This document shows, one piece after another, positions 35,494 to 49,573 of a stretch of DNA of 64,000 nt. The DNA is from Allodiplogaster sudhausi. Lineage: Eukaryota; Nematoda; Chromadorea; Rhabditida; Diplogasteridae. The stretch lies in contig CALZFC010000249.1 of the NCBI GenBank assembly GCA_945643635.1, positions 80,001 through 144,000 of the forward strand, read 5' to 3'. The notes under the pieces were generated by a model. That model was not told the origin of the DNA, made no database searches, and was given only the letters and a program-made list of their open reading frames with translations. Both the position numbers and the translations under genes were made by a program. The stretch's first letter is position 1, and each line of letters starts with the position of its first letter.

Positions 35494-37034
35494 CTCCTTA
35501 TTCTTGCATGGCGGCTCGGAGGCGGGCTTCTCGGTATCGCACACTTGGCAGCTGAAATTGGATGCCCAGTAAGTGAAGAGAGATAGACAGAGAGAGAGAG
35601 AGATAGAGAGAGAGAACGAGAGATAGAGAGAGAGAGAGAGAGAGCGAGGTTGCGACGGAGATCCATATACCTGTGCATCACCAGCTTGGTCCTATACTTA
35701 TGGGTGATCTTTCGCTTCTCGAAGACCTCCTTGGGGATGTGCTCGTTCCTTCTCTGCATAAGCTTCTCCTTGAAGCAGCAACAGTCGAGCAATGCTGCCA
35801 GGGAATACTTCAAGTCCTGCAATTGATCACAGCGTTTATATATAGAATATGAATAAAGAAAAGAAAAAAACTTATCCTATGGTATTAGGAACCGTCTAAT
35901 AAATGTTTTCAAAAAGGAGACAACCCCTCACCAGTGGCTGGAACTTTCCCTTGGAGATCTCGATGCTTCGGTCGAGTGCGTATTGCTGAATGAAAAATTA
36001 TCCTTTATCATGCTTGACATCTTCCCTTACAATTAGAGCAGAAAATGATTTCTATGCTTCAGTGGAATTGTAGCGAGGAAAGATTCATTGATGCTCATCA
36101 ATCTCAGCAGAAACTAATTTACGGTCATCCATCTCACCAGAAACAAATTAACTATCGTCTATCTCACCAGAAACTTGAGCCGATTCATCAATGACTCGTC
36201 AACTATAAAGAGACGGTTGATGATCATGACGCAGAAGGCGATCCGTGCCACTTCCACCTCCGAGTCTGAAACGAAGATCGCTGCCTTCTTCTCCGGATGT
36301 AACATCTCGCGAAGCAACTCGGCGATCATCACCTCCAGGAATAAATATTCGTACTTTTTCAACGTACGATTGTCAAGATATCTATAAAATAGAATGTGAG
36401 CTTATTGTTAGCTAGTTAAAGCGGAAAACACGTGTGTTCGACAAGAAGAAGTTGTTTCTTCAATCAGGAAATAAGATTTGCATATGGCCAATCAGAACAG
36501 TGACCAATTAGAACTGGACGGGTGGACGTGGTCAAATAAGCTAACCGTGTAGCTGTCCTCCTGGTATCGGTCGACGAAGAGTGCGTAGTTCAAAACCTGC
36601 ACTTCGCATTTCTTGCCGGTATCCGTGAAAATATCGATATTCTGAAAGTCTGACGACCAATTGCTCGTGTCCGTGCTCGAGGCCGTTTCCTGAGAAGGTA
36701 GAGAACTCGGACGTCTCGCTTCGGTCATTCAGACAACCCACTCGGCCACCAAGGAAGGAGGCAAAGTGGACTCAACCTGATGCTGCAAGGTGAATTCGCC
36801 GCACTCGGACTTCGGAGCTGCGAAGAGAAGATCGATTCCCTCAATATTTGTTTTATTGTTTTTAGTTAAATATCATAACTCTTTTGGTTGATGATGAATT
36901 TCTATATCCATTTAGACTGTCCTCGATCTACTTGGAACCTGCGCCTTGGTGAGAATTACGAGGCGTCTCTTGGATTTCTTGACAAGCTCGCGGAGGAAGA
37001 GCACGCAGCTGGCGTCCTTCCCGCCCTTCTCAGC
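35494..37034 (-). CDS. Unrecognised multi-exon gene, partial
   Basis: Seven minus-strand exons join with consistent phases: 37034-36939, 36809-36777, 36689-36546, 36353-36168, 35985-35932, 35816-35671 and 35551-35494. Together they give about 223 residues. All donors begin GT and acceptors end AG; introns are short to medium. Visible are a basic helix (FLRELVKKSKRRLVIL), an acidic Ser/Thr-rich part, an amphipathic helical core (YEYLFLEVMIAELLREML, then ARIAFCVMIINRLF), a Cys triplet (LLDCCCF), a Lys/Arg-rich stretch and a CxxC followed by a third Cys (CQVCDTEKPASEPPC) that might bind zinc. I do not recognise the family. The 5' end is unknown; a candidate upstream exon at 38598-38450 has a mismatching phase. 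The 3' end may be near 34.2 kb. Confidence 0.7.
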
Positions 37035-37259
37035 CTGTTAATGCGGAGGAAGTTGTCTCCGATATTTTGAAAAAAGGAAAATAGAGATATGAAACGAACA
37101 GGCTATTTTGTGATCCAGCTACTCATGAAGGGAAAAGCTAAAGTTACATATTCTGTTTTTTACTCGCCGGAAGATGAATGAGCGGAAAATTCAGCTATTA
37201 ATATTTTTAGGAGCAGAAGAATATTTTTTAATCGACTGCTTGAATTCTTGTCCTTTTTG

Positions 37260-39560
37260 TAAATAAATTGCACGGTTTTTTAAATATTAATTCTGCAATT
37301 CCAATTTTTGACCATTTAGTTGTGAATACTCATTAAGATTATTGAATTGGAGTCGACAAGGATGTTAACACATCCTAGTAGCAATATTTTAAACACGTAA
37401 CATTTTTTTAATATTTATATCCGGCATCAACGCTCACATGAACAGGGCCGATTAAGGCTGAGCACTAATGACACAGCAGTGCAAAACCGCATGGCACAAG
37501 TTGAGGCAAGTGCATTGTGATAAAAAAAAGTAAATATTATTTTTTAATGTATATATTTGAACTCGAGAAACATTACTTTAAAAAATGCCTCCAAGATGTG
37601 CTCTCCTCTCGATCCTACCCTCACTCACGCTGATTATCCCATCTCTCTCTCCCTCTCTTTCTCTCTCTCCCTCTCTCTTTTTTTCTCCCTCACGCTCTCT
37701 CACCTTGCTCATCGTCAGGTGAAGTGAGCGAGTGAGAGAGATATAGAAAGAGAAAGGGGCGGGTGTAAGACGGCGAGAGAGAGAGAGAGAAGCCGAAAAT
37801 GAAGAAAACGCGGCGAGAGAGAAAAAAGAGGCAGATGAACAGATCGAAGAAAAGGAAAGAGGGGGGAATAGAGCAGCATGAACATGTTTACCTCTGTTCA
37901 TGCCTCTTCTTCTTGTACATACATACATCGTCCTTGTCTCCTAGGGCACAATTGTGTCAAGATGAAGCTACAACGAGTACACTTACTGCATCTTACTCTT
38001 CTACCTCTAAATCATCGTCTTATGCCACTATAAAATATATCTTTTTTTCCAGCTCTACAATTCCTTTTCACAGCCATTTTCGATCTTGCCAAATCTAATT
38101 TGAATTATCTTCTTCTATATATAGTAACCATCCTTGCCTTTTTTTATGACTCGTTTATATATATAGACGACAATAGCTTCAGAATGTGTCATTTGCGGAA
38201 GCGACGGTACTTTTTTTGCTGCGAATACCTTCATCTCATACATACGGAATTCAGCATTGATAAAACAGATGATGCGAATTCTTTTCTCGTCTTTCTTGAC
38301 GCCTTTTATCATTTTTCGCTCAACATCCGGCGAGTTTCTCCATACAAACAGAGAAGAAAAAATGATATTTGCATATCTGCATTACCGGAACTTCTGGAGA
38401 CATTGTTAGTGGCAAGTATTGCAATATTTATTGTTATCGCGAAACTCACCTGCTAGTGTGCTCAATAGTTCGCGCCAGGAGTCTTGAAAAGTAAAAAAAA
38501 ATTTTACCAAGGACGCCCTCCACGCCTTTTGAATGTTGTAGTATACGTCGATCATGTTGTAATAATAACTATCACCATCTTGCATCATGTGCACGATACT
38601 AAGCAATTTCCTTGGCCACTGTAGTCAGCGTCTCTCTAGATCACTTGCTCTCTCGCCTTGTATAAGGGCAAAATGTTTTCAAGCGTGATTTTCTGGACTA
38701 CTTTATGGCATAAGCATACGTGTGTGTCTCTCACAGAGTTTCTACGCCTACGCTCGTGTGCTCCGCGGACCTCGGACCAGTTATGCCCTTGTTTTCAGTC
38801 TTTGCTCCGCACGCCCGCCCACGCAAGAATAGACACAAGCCTCGAAGGAAGACACGGAAACATGACGACGACGCCGCGCGATGATTAAACATCTTCCTCT
38901 CTCTCCGTGTCTCTCCTTTTTCTTCTCCCGGTCGCCCCTTTCGTTGGCCAACGAGAGAGTTTTTTTATTCTTTTCCATACTCTCTTACTCTCTTTCTCTC
39001 TTTCTGATCTCATACTATGTCTCTTTTCACCCCCTCCCGGTTCTCTCCCCCTCCCTATTGCAACAACCATCTGATTCCCCCCCCCCCCTTTATCATCCTC
39101 CATTCAGCTCTGTCCGCCCTCAAGATGCTTATTATCCATGCAGATCGTAGAGGGCCTTGCTACGCGCATTCTCTCGTCCTTGATAACATTCATAGTGATG
39201 TGAATGAAAACCTCTATCCATCTCTCTCTCTCTCTCTCTTTCTCTTTCTCTTTCTCTCTCTCACTCCTTCTCTCTCTGTCTCCTCCCATTCTGTTCATCT
39301 TCTCATTCTCTACCTCTTCTGATCCACCTCACTCACAAGTTGTTTTCAAGATATACTCATTGTCCGACTCAAAGCACCATGACCAATCCATGACCAAACC
39401 ACAAAAGGACTCAAGTCACTCTCCCTCTTCAACCATTCATCCCGTCACCCTCTTCTGGACAGACACTGTCCACCATCCCGCTGCTTTGCACGAGTCATTA
39501 TAGTCAGCATTGCGAAGTATCGTTCACTTGAAACGCGAACTTGTTTCCTCTACTTTTACA
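37260..39560 (+). repeat. Segmental duplication, copy A
   Basis: This roughly 2.3-kb segment matches 40380-42740 in the same order and orientation. Shared landmarks are TAAATAAATTGCACGG (37260/40380), CAATTGTGTCAAGATGAAG (37950/40853), ATTACCGGAATTTCTGGAGA-like (38380/41344), GCGCGATGATTAAACAT (38876/41857) and CAGATCGTAGAGGGCCTT (39140/42349). CT tracts inside have changed length. No gene is certain; a minus-strand frame at 38606-38406 is exon-like but not confirmed. Confidence 0.9.
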
Positions 39561-40379
39561 TATACACATACTTGTTCTGAATTACCCCCGTTCACTCTTA
39601 CAGAGAGGCTCGCTTTACTTTTGCTCTCTTTCTTTCTCCAGCTCGTTCTTATTTTTGAGCTTTACTTTTCCCAAATGTGACCAGCGCCATTCAATTCCCA
39701 TGGTTCCCGTGTCAATGCACTGTATTCGTCCTCCTTGGATTAACATAATGACATGAACGGGTTAAATCAGTAGTGTTTATTAATGTAGTTAAAATATTGA
39801 TGTTATAAGAAATATTGGAATCAAAAAAATTTGTTAAAACATTAAAATGTTCTCGAAAACTTGGAAATTATCAACGGTGTTTTTATGGAAAAAATTTTTC
39901 AAAGGACTATTCATGAAAATAAATATATATATCAAAGAATAGTGCTCTCCTGCAGCTTTTGCGCTCTAAGTTAGCAGCTATAGTTTTGATGACGATTTTT
40001 GCGCAAGGAATACGCTCTCGACCAATACGCTGTAGCTGTTAAACCACATAGGTATCACGAATACCGTTGTGTTGTTCTGGTAAGAGCTTTTTGTACTTGC
40101 AAAATGCGGAACATGTTCCAGATATGCTAGAAATCGGTTCTATATCTTTTAATAAGCGCCATTTACAAAGCATTAAAATAATTTCAAGCATATACAAGCA
40201 ATAAAAAATATATTTTTTTTAATGGAAAAATAACGAAAAAATGATAGAAGCTAACAGGTTGTTTTGTGGAGAACACAATCCTGAAATGAAAGGATATTCT
40301 GCTAATTAAAAATTTCATATTAATATTGCTACATGAAGTAGAATACTTATTGTCGCGTGCATGATTTATCGTATTTTTG
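39561..40379. other. Spacer between duplication copies
   Basis: AT-rich unique DNA of about 0.8 kb. No exon or repeat stands out. Confidence 0.6.
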
Positions 40380-40678
40380 TAAATAAATTGCACGGTTTTT
40401 TTATTCTGCATTTAACTATTTTGAGAATTTATAAATCTGCGTCAAATGTGGTGAACGTCACCTTCAAAAGGACGACTAAAAGTCTCTCCTCTCTTTCCTT
40501 CTCTCAGTCTCTCATCATCTTTCTTTCTCTCTGTCTACCTCTCTCTCTCTCTCTTTTCTTCTTCACGCTCACTCACTTTGCTCATTGTCAGGTGAATTGA
40601 TGATGTAGAACGGTGGGCTGATGGAAGACAGTGTGTGAGAGAGAAGAGCAAATGAAGAAAGCGCAGAGAGCGAGGGGA

Positions 40679-40721
<43 letters not shown>

Positions 40722-42740
40722 CAAATGAACTGATCGAAAGAGAAATGGTGAGAAAAGGAAAGAGAGGAACGGAGCATCTTGAACATGTTTACCTGTGTTC
40801 ATGTCTCTTCTTCTAGTTCATCGTCTTTGTCACCTTGTACGCTCTTGTGAATGCAATTGTGTCAAGATGAAGAAGCTACAACGAATTCGCTTACTTCTAT
40901 TTTAATCATCGTTATGTGCCATTATTTACAATGTATAGATATATCTTTTTTCTCTATCGCTACATTTCTTGTTATTCTGCAGCGCTTATCCCATTGGAAT
41001 CCGTCAACGTATCTGCAAATGCAAAAGTTAGACCTGATTTAACTTTTTTTTTGCATTATTTTTTTTCATTTGAACAATACGCCTCTTTGCCTAATCTACT
41101 GTTAATGGATGTACGTATATGACAATAGTTTCTCATTGGCGAATGTCTCTTTTTTTGTTGTTCTTGCGAATTCCTTCATCTCATACGTATGGAATTCAAT
41201 TCATTGATAAAACCGGATGCACATTCGCTTCTCGCACTAATCAAGGCTTTTGTCATTTTTCTTGCATTCTTGATGCAACATCCGGAAAGCGCGAGTTTCT
41301 CCTTACAATTAGAAGGGGAAAAATGATATATTTGCATATCTGCATTACCGGAATTTCTGGAGACATTGTGTGTGGCAAAAGATAGCCATGCTTATTTTTC
41401 CCCGAGGTGTGCTCAGTTCGTGTGCCATGGCCGATCTCCTTCAAGTCGTAAGAAACTAAGCTTAACGACTCAAACTCCACTCGCCATAGAATCTCCAAGT
41501 GATCATTGTACTTGCTATTCCCATTAATCTCATTCATATTTAAAGGAGCATGACACCCAACTGTAAAAAAAACCTATGTCAATTTTCCTGACCATTGTAG
41601 TCGATTCTCTCTAAATCCCGTGCTCTCTCGCCTTGTATCGGACTAAAAGGCAAGCATTTTAGCATAATTTTTGGTGCCCTTTTAGGCTACATCCACTTGC
41701 GTAAGCCCACACACAGAGTTCCTACGCACATATACTCGTGCTACTCGAACCAGTTATGCCCGTGTGTTTCCGTTTGCTCCACACGCCCGTTCACGCAAGA
41801 GCAATACGTTCCTGAAAGGAAGGAACGGAAACATGAAGCCGTCGTGTAATTCTCGCGCGATGATTAAACATCCTTCCTCTCTTTTTCTTTACCCGGTCGC
41901 CTTTCCTTGGCCAACGAGAGAGCGAGAACTAATAATAACATTTCGTGCTGATGGTGAGCAGGTGTCGCCCTCCTTCAGGGGCCAGCGGCCATATTTAGCC
42001 AAATAATATGAGCAATCAATTTTCAATCATACATACATATGTGCCTGACGAGAAAGCGAGTTAAAAGGAAAAGAATTTTTTTTATACATATTTATGCATG
42101 TCCCACCAGTTTCATGGCAGAGATGTTAAAAGCGAAGACGCTTGCCTGTCTGAGCCGCAATTCTTCCCACGCACATCTCTGATTCTCTCCTTGCTCTATC
42201 ACCCCGTGAACACTCTCTTTCTCATCTCTTCCATGCTCTCTCGTCACCCTCACCCGGTCACTTTCGCTCTCTACAGCCATCCGAGTCTCACCCTTTTATC
42301 AGACTCCATTCAGCTCTGTCCGCCCCCCTCAAGATGCTTACTATTCATGCAGATCGTAGAGGGCCTTCCTACGCGCATTCTCTCGTCCTTTGTGACTATT
42401 CATAGCGATGTGAATGAGAACCACTATCCATCTCTCTCTCTCTCTCTCTCTCTCTCATTCTCTTTATCTTCTCATTCTCTACCGCTCGCGATCCACCTTC
42501 CACAGTCACAAGTTGCTGTCAAGATATACTCATTGTCCGACTGCAAAGCACCATGACCAATCCATGACCAAACCTCAAAGGGACTCCCGTCAGTCTCCCT
42601 CTTCACCCATTCACCCTTTTCCCATTCAGACTCTTCTAGACAGGCACTATCCACCGTACCACTACTTGCACGAGTCTTTGTCAGCATTGCATAGTATCGT
42701 TCACCAGAAACGCGAACTTCTTGCCTCTTTTCTACCTGCC
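40380..42740 (+). repeat. Segmental duplication, copy B
   Basis: Second copy of the unit at 37260-39560, offset by about 2.9 to 3.2 kb depending on position because of indels. It carries the same CT and GA patches at homologous positions. The region matching the exon-like frame of copy A is strongly diverged here, which argues against conserved coding function. Confidence 0.9.
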
Positions 42741-43423
42741 TTCTCTCAGTTATTCAAGACAAATTGCGTACACATGCAGGTCAGAATCAATGTTTTATTC
42801 AGGCGACTGTAGTATGCATTGTAAGATGATCTTATATGCTGGATATACAATCGTAGTCGACATTAAAGGAGGTGAATGTTAAATATCGATTGAATCTAAA
42901 ATTCGCGCTTTTTTGCCTGACTCAAAATACGAGAGAACATGTGATTTAGAGTTATAGAGAAATTCAAATAGATTACAGTTCAGTTTCGTGCAGATGATTT
43001 GCCATTATTACTATTATACCTAAATACTTCTTCACCCATGGAATCTTATGCCCCGCTTATGAAAGACCCTCTTTTGTGGACCGAGCAGGCTGACTACTAT
43101 TTCAGTGGCTAATATTTCGTCGCCGCTTGTATGCATTGAGTGCCATCGGTTAGTAGCCATTTCCAGAAATAGAGGATGGACCAGTCTTCCTTGCGTGGCT
43201 GATTGCGAGAGGGAGCGCGAGAGAGAGAGAGAGAGACAGAAGGAGAGAGAGGGCGAGCGAGAGAGTGGGAGAAAGGAAAACTTGGAGAGAGAAATAGGGA
43301 GAGCGAGAGAGATGAAACAAAGAAGATAGAGGGATGAGGACGATAGAGAGAAGGAAAAGAGTGCGAGAGAGAGAGGCCGAGAGAGAGAGAGAGGAGAGAG
43401 AGAGCGAGTAGAGTAAGAACGAC

Positions 43424-43465
<42 letters not shown>

Positions 43466-43820
43466 AAGACAGAGATAGAGAGAGGGCACTTTGGAAATCG
43501 GCTAAATATCGCCAAATATAGCCTGCGCCTCGTGGCAGCCTCCCCTGACATCTTCATAATCGCCTGTCTTAACCACACATTTTCGGGAATACTCTGATGA
43601 GCATCACCGGGATGCTACATACATGTGACAGCTAAATTCCAAGTAGCGCGTCTCTATTTACTCCTTTACTCTTTAACAATGCAGGAACTTTTAATAATTA
43701 CTAAATTTGAATTTCAAAGGGTCGATATAATTCATATTTGTACCAATAAATATGCTTGCTTAATAAAAATCTCCAGAAAAAAGTTTTCATCCTTTCCCCT
43801 CCATTTTCTCTCTCTTTCCC

Positions 43821-43851
<31 letters not shown>

Positions 43852-44438
43852 TTGTACATCAATTTCTAAATTATCTCATAATTTTCATAAGTATGTATGT
43901 ATCCTCATATTTGACACTACTCTTATGTATGTATACATACATCCCTTCCAACGCAACGTCTCCTGCTTTAATCGCGAGCTTTAACGCGCTCCTGATAACG
44001 AAGGCGCCTCATTTTATGCACACGAAATGAGAGATGTGTGACGTAGCCCATTTTAATCTATTCATAGAAAGAGAGATCTTGTTTCCGATATCCCTTATGT
44101 TAGAGATATTGGCGACAGAGAGAAACACAAATAAGAGAGTTGCTGAAGCAGTGAGTATTAAAACACAACCAAAATATCACTCTGCAGAAAATGGTTTGCA
44201 AAATCGTAAAAGGATTTAGCATCCATTATGCAGAGGCGATGATACAATCTTTTTTCTTCCTTCAATCAGCTGACTCTTTCATTTGTATTTTCAAGTTTCT
44301 TTAATGTCTATAATTGTGCAGTAGGCTGTAAATCGTTTCAAGGACTCTGCCCCTGTAAACGGCAAGTTTCGTTGGATAGAGAGAAAGAGAGAATGAGAGA
44401 AAGAAAGAGAGAGAATGAGACAGAGAGAGGGAAATAGT

Positions 44439-44479
<41 letters not shown>

Positions 44480-44654
44480 CCACCTAATGTCTACACGTTG
44501 ACAGAGAATGGCGAGCACCAGGGAATGTCCTCCTCCGCGGTGTCCTTCTGCTTGATTGCTCGACAGCAATTTGCGAAGAGCGCATCCTCTTCCCTAGCGA
44601 ATTTTTTGTCTTTATTTCTCTCTTTCTTTCTCTCTCCTCATCCCTCTCTCTCTC

Positions 44655-44692
<38 letters not shown>

Positions 44693-46649
44693 CCTCTGTC
44701 CCTTTCTCTGCCTCTTTCTCGGTTCTATGTCTTTCTCAATCATCATTCTTTCTCACCATCTGCATGTATGTACCTCTATTTCTCTCACTGCTCTCCCTCA
44801 CAACATTGTGGTTCGCTCTCTCACAGTGTCCCTCTCTCGTCTTTCTCATTCTAATGTTTCTGAGAAGGAACTAAGCCTAAATTTACGAGAAAGCATATAG
44901 TAGATATTGTTTTCTTCACTCACCACAAGGAAAGGCAACATTTATTCTCTCTCTCTAGCTTTCTCTTTCTCTTTCTCTTACTCTCGCTCTCATTCTTTCA
45001 CGGTCTATTTCTCTTGCTCTTTCACACCTATTCTTCTTCTCTCTCGTCCTCTCTTCACCTTTCTCTCTCTCTCTCTCTGTGTTTCTCTCTATCTCTTTGA
45101 ATCTCTCTCTCTCTGTATCTCTCTCAGTCCCTTTTTCTCTCTATCTCTGCATCTCTCTCTCCCTCTTTCGTTTTGTCTCTCTCGTTCACTTTCTTTCTCT
45201 TGCAGATTGTTTCCCTCTCGCTTCTCATAAAATGAGCGGCATCGCACACATCCTTTTTTCCTCCTTTCTTGCAAGCGTCGTGCTTATTTCTGATTCAGAA
45301 AAGAGACACAATCCTGATTGTTGATTGTGTGCATTTCTTCTTTCCTCTTATCTCTCCATCTACCTCACTGTCTAACTATCTCTACCTCTCTCTCTCTCAA
45401 CCCTCTCTCTAACCCTCTCTCTCTCTCTCTCTACTTCTCTTTGATTCCCTCTCTCTAAACTTATTCTCTCCAGTCACACGTTCTGTATCTCTATGACTCA
45501 AATAGCAGCATTCCGTTAAGCCTTCCATTTGAAACGCTGAAGATGAGAGTGCGGATTTTAGAATTAGCCCAAGACTGTCATCGCTTCTTACTTTTTTCTT
45601 ACAACCTCTCGCATTAGCTGCTCTCTCTCTCTCTATCTGTCTCTCTCTTTCTCTGTCTCTTTTTCTCTCTTTCTCTCTCTCTGTCTCTCCGTCTCTCTCT
45701 CTCTCTCTCTTCGAAGATTTAGAATGATGATGCCAGTTTTTCCATGTTTTTTAAGCTCCGTGCTCTTTACTTTGGATTCAGTCTCAGATTTGAGCAAGGG
45801 CGGTTCCACGATTCACGCCCTCGGGATAGGAAAAAAGAAAAGCATACCATCGTCTTATCTTGATGACGACAGTCCTCTACTTCTCATACATATCTATTTT
45901 TTTAAGCTTGGATTTGAGAATTGTGATCGGTGACTTTGAAGAGTGTTGCTATAAATAAACAAAAGTCTCTTCGCTGATACGAAGTCTCATGATGACTTCT
46001 TTTAAGAAGAGGGATTAGTGCTTCTTGGCGTCGTCATAAATATTTACTCTGATTTGAGATCACACGCTCTGGTTATGAATTTATTTACTTTCTATCGGAT
46101 ACGCGTAGAGTTGCGCACGCTCAAATAGTGCTCATTTCAATGAAATCCACCTTTTCATTTATCTTTCTTCCTAGGTGCATATCTCAGAATTTTTTTTTCT
46201 TTTAATGCCACTTCCCTTTCCCTACATATCTCTACTCTCTCTCCATCACTATCTCTCTCTGTCTCCCTCTTTCTCTTCTCTTTCTTTTTCTCTCTCATTC
46301 ACTCTCTCTCTCTATCTCATGGCATCCTTTCAGACCACATTTGTTTGTCAAACTTGCAGCTTGACGGGCGGAAGCGAACGGTCTCAGCATGCTCTCCATT
46401 TACTTCTTGGTCCCGAAAAGAATGGAGATTTAGAGAGAGGGAGAGACAGAGATAAAGAGAGAGAGAGATAGAGAGAGAGAGAAAGAAAAAGAAAAAAGGT
46501 CTTTGACTCTTGCGCATCCCACACTCTCCAATCATTTCTCATTTCAATGTTTGTGTTTTTGCTCACCCAACTTTGCTTTTTCAGCACAGAAAAAGTGAGT
46601 TTGCAGAAAATGGTTTTTTTTCTTATTCTCCACACTGTTGCCTCTGTTT

Positions 46650-46682
<33 letters not shown>

Positions 46683-48132
46683 TTCTCTCTCTTCGCCCCT
46701 TGATCTTTTAAAGGTTCTCACCTAAAGCCATATGCCAGTGAGCAATTAAAAGTGTCTTTTTTTTTTAGTTCCTCAATTGGTCTATCCTACGAAATCAACG
46801 ATATGTAAATGACAGGTTCACAAAGGGTGTGAAGAAGTAAGGGAAATGCAATAACTCATAAATTCCTGTTTAGTAAAAAAAAATTTCCTTAATAGGAATA
46901 ACATATGATATGATATGATGTGATGACTTCTTATTCCTTCATAAGAACTAGAGGGAGTTTATGTTGAGAATTAAAAGAACAGTGGCTTGTTCTTCCCCCC
47001 ACCAAACCACAAATAACTGAACGCTGGACTAGCACAATGAGTGGCGTCATGGGCCTCAGTGTTCGTGCTCCTCTCTTTGCCCTTCCAATCAAGACCATCC
47101 CCCCCCTCTCTCTCCTCTCTTTTCTCTCTCTCTCTCTCTCTCTCGCTTTCTTTCCCTATTTCTCTCTGCATCTCTCTCACTTTTCCCTTCCCTGATTCTC
47201 TATTCTCTCTCTCTGTGTCTCCCTCTCTCTCTCGCCTTTTCTCTCCTCTTTTTCTTTGGCCTGTTGCGGAGCTAATTGCATAATTTGTCGACCGGTCCAT
47301 ACAATCCGATTATGGCATGTTGTAGGGCCTAATGTCAGCATCAGAAAAAGGGAGAAAGCGAGACAGAGAGAGAGAGAGACAGCGAGAGGACGGGAGAGAG
47401 AGAGGGAGATAGAAAGAGAGAGAGAGAAAGAGAGAGAGGGGAAACAGGGAAGTCAGACGCTGCCCTTTTGTTAACCCCTGAAAGCGAAAAAAGAGGAAGA
47501 TGTGAACAGCTCCTGTTCTGAACCCTGATTATGGACGAACCTTAATTTCGTATGCAAAGCATCGATTTATGCATTATTCACTTTTCTTTATTAAACAAGG
47601 ACTATGATATTCCTTAATCTTATCGTAAGACTTTCAATCTTTTCAATGGAAAGATTTCTGGAAAAACAAGGATTTTTCTTGAACTGTAACTCTGAACTGT
47701 TCATGGTATTTTGAATTTGCCCAAGAAAAGAAAATGAACAAATCAGCGTTATAGTTAAAGAGAAATCCTTGTTTTTTCCAGTGACCTTGCCGAGATAAGA
47801 TCGATGAGATTAAAGCGTATCAAAACAGTATTTATTAAAGGAGGACTAGCCTCTCGCTTACTCTCTCTCTCTCTCTCTCTCTCCTTCTCTCTCTCTCTCT
47901 CTCTCTCCTTTTCTCTCACCCTCTCTTTCTCTCGTTCACTCTACTCTCTCTCTCTCTCGTTCTATTCTCTCTTCGTTTCGCCGCCATTCTCTTTCTCCCC
48001 TCCCATCTGTTCTACTCCAACACTCACGATTCACAACGATAATAACCAGCCAACCAGCCAGACACTGTTGTGGCAAAACGAGCACAGGGGGTGAGATTGT
48101 GCGGGGACCATTGATCTCGTTTATTATCTCTT

Positions 48133-48178
<46 letters not shown>

Positions 48179-48343
48179 CCTCTTTCTCTCTCCCTCGCTG
48201 CCTCTCATAGTCTATATATCCTACATCCTGTCTTACTGTCTCTCTTCCATCTTCTCTCCTCTCTCGCCTTCCACATATTTTCTACCTCTTCCCCTTCCCT
48301 TTCGCCACGTCCTCCGGCGTCAGATATTGAGAGACAGAGAGAG

Positions 48344-48383
<40 letters not shown>

Positions 48384-48895
48384 AGGGACAAGAGAGAGCA
48401 AGAGGGAGCGAGAGAGAAAGAGAGAGACAAATACAGAGAGAGGGGAGAGAGAGAGAGCGATTTCGTCAACAAACAAGTGCATTTGGAATTTGGATTCTGG
48501 TCCGACGCGACCGTCCAATCCCCTTTCTCCTACTGGTTCTCTATCCCTCTCTCTCTCGGCTGCTCACTCCCTCTCTTTCTGCTCTCTCTTTCTCTCTGCC
48601 TCGCTGTCTCTTTCTTGGCCACCCCTCTTTTCTTTTCTTCGCCCCCGGCTCTCTTGGCCTGTCCGTGTCTGGTCTCGATGGCTCGGCAAGCAGTGGAAAA
48701 CCCTTCTTTTTTTGTCCTCCTATCCATTTTGTCGCGCTTTCGTCGTCAGCGTCCCCCAGAGCAGCGCCAATGTCAACTTCGATCTTCCGGTCACTCTGTA
48801 CTTTTTCTATATCTCTCTCTCTCGTCCTCCTTCACTCTCTCTCTCTCTCTCTCGTCCTCCCTCACTCTCTCTCTCTCTCTCTCTCTCGTCCTCCC

Positions 48896-48942
<47 letters not shown>

Positions 48943-49324
48943 GTCCCTCGACACGTGTTCAAGGATCTGGACTGGTGAGAGTGAGCGTATCGCTTCCAGC
49001 TTGCTCATGTTTACTGAGGCGCTTCAGGCGTGCGCAACTTGGAGATCAAGGGAGAGAGAGAGAGACAGAGACAGAGAGAGGGAGAGAAAGAGAGAGAAAA
49101 GAGAGGACAGAGAGATAGAGAAAAGAGAGAGAGAGAGGAGGAGAGAAAGGGAGAACACAGCATGTCACACTCATTCGCGTATGCAAGGAATGAGGTGTGT
49201 ATGTTCCGCAGGGCGGGAGAGTCCAAAGAGAAAGCGAGCGGGCTGGTGAGAGAGAGAAAGAGAGAGGGAGAAAGCGATAGAGAAAGAGAAAGATAGAGAG
49301 GGATAGAGAGACAGAACGAGAGAA

Positions 49325-49356
<32 letters not shown>

Positions 49357-49539
49357 TGAGAGAGAGAGAGAGAGAGAGAGAATAAGTGACACACCCCGGC
49401 CTCCCTTCGCTCGCGTTCCCCTGAGCACACTCCCAACTGCACCACCCCTCCCATCACCGCGGCCACCTTCACCTTTCTCTCTTCCTTCTCTCTTACATTC
49501 TTCCCCTCTCCTTCCTCCATCTTTCTCTCTCTCTCTTTT

Positions 49540-49573
<34 letters not shown>

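Noticed and set aside
38406..38606. Exon-like minus-strand frame with Tyr-rich sequence
   Set aside because: Phase does not fit the gene at 37034-35494, and the homologous position in the second duplication copy is not conserved as protein.
48131..49249. 372-codon open frame
   Set aside because: It is a translation of CT and GA microsatellites (Ser/Leu then Arg/Glu) without domain, splice or codon support.
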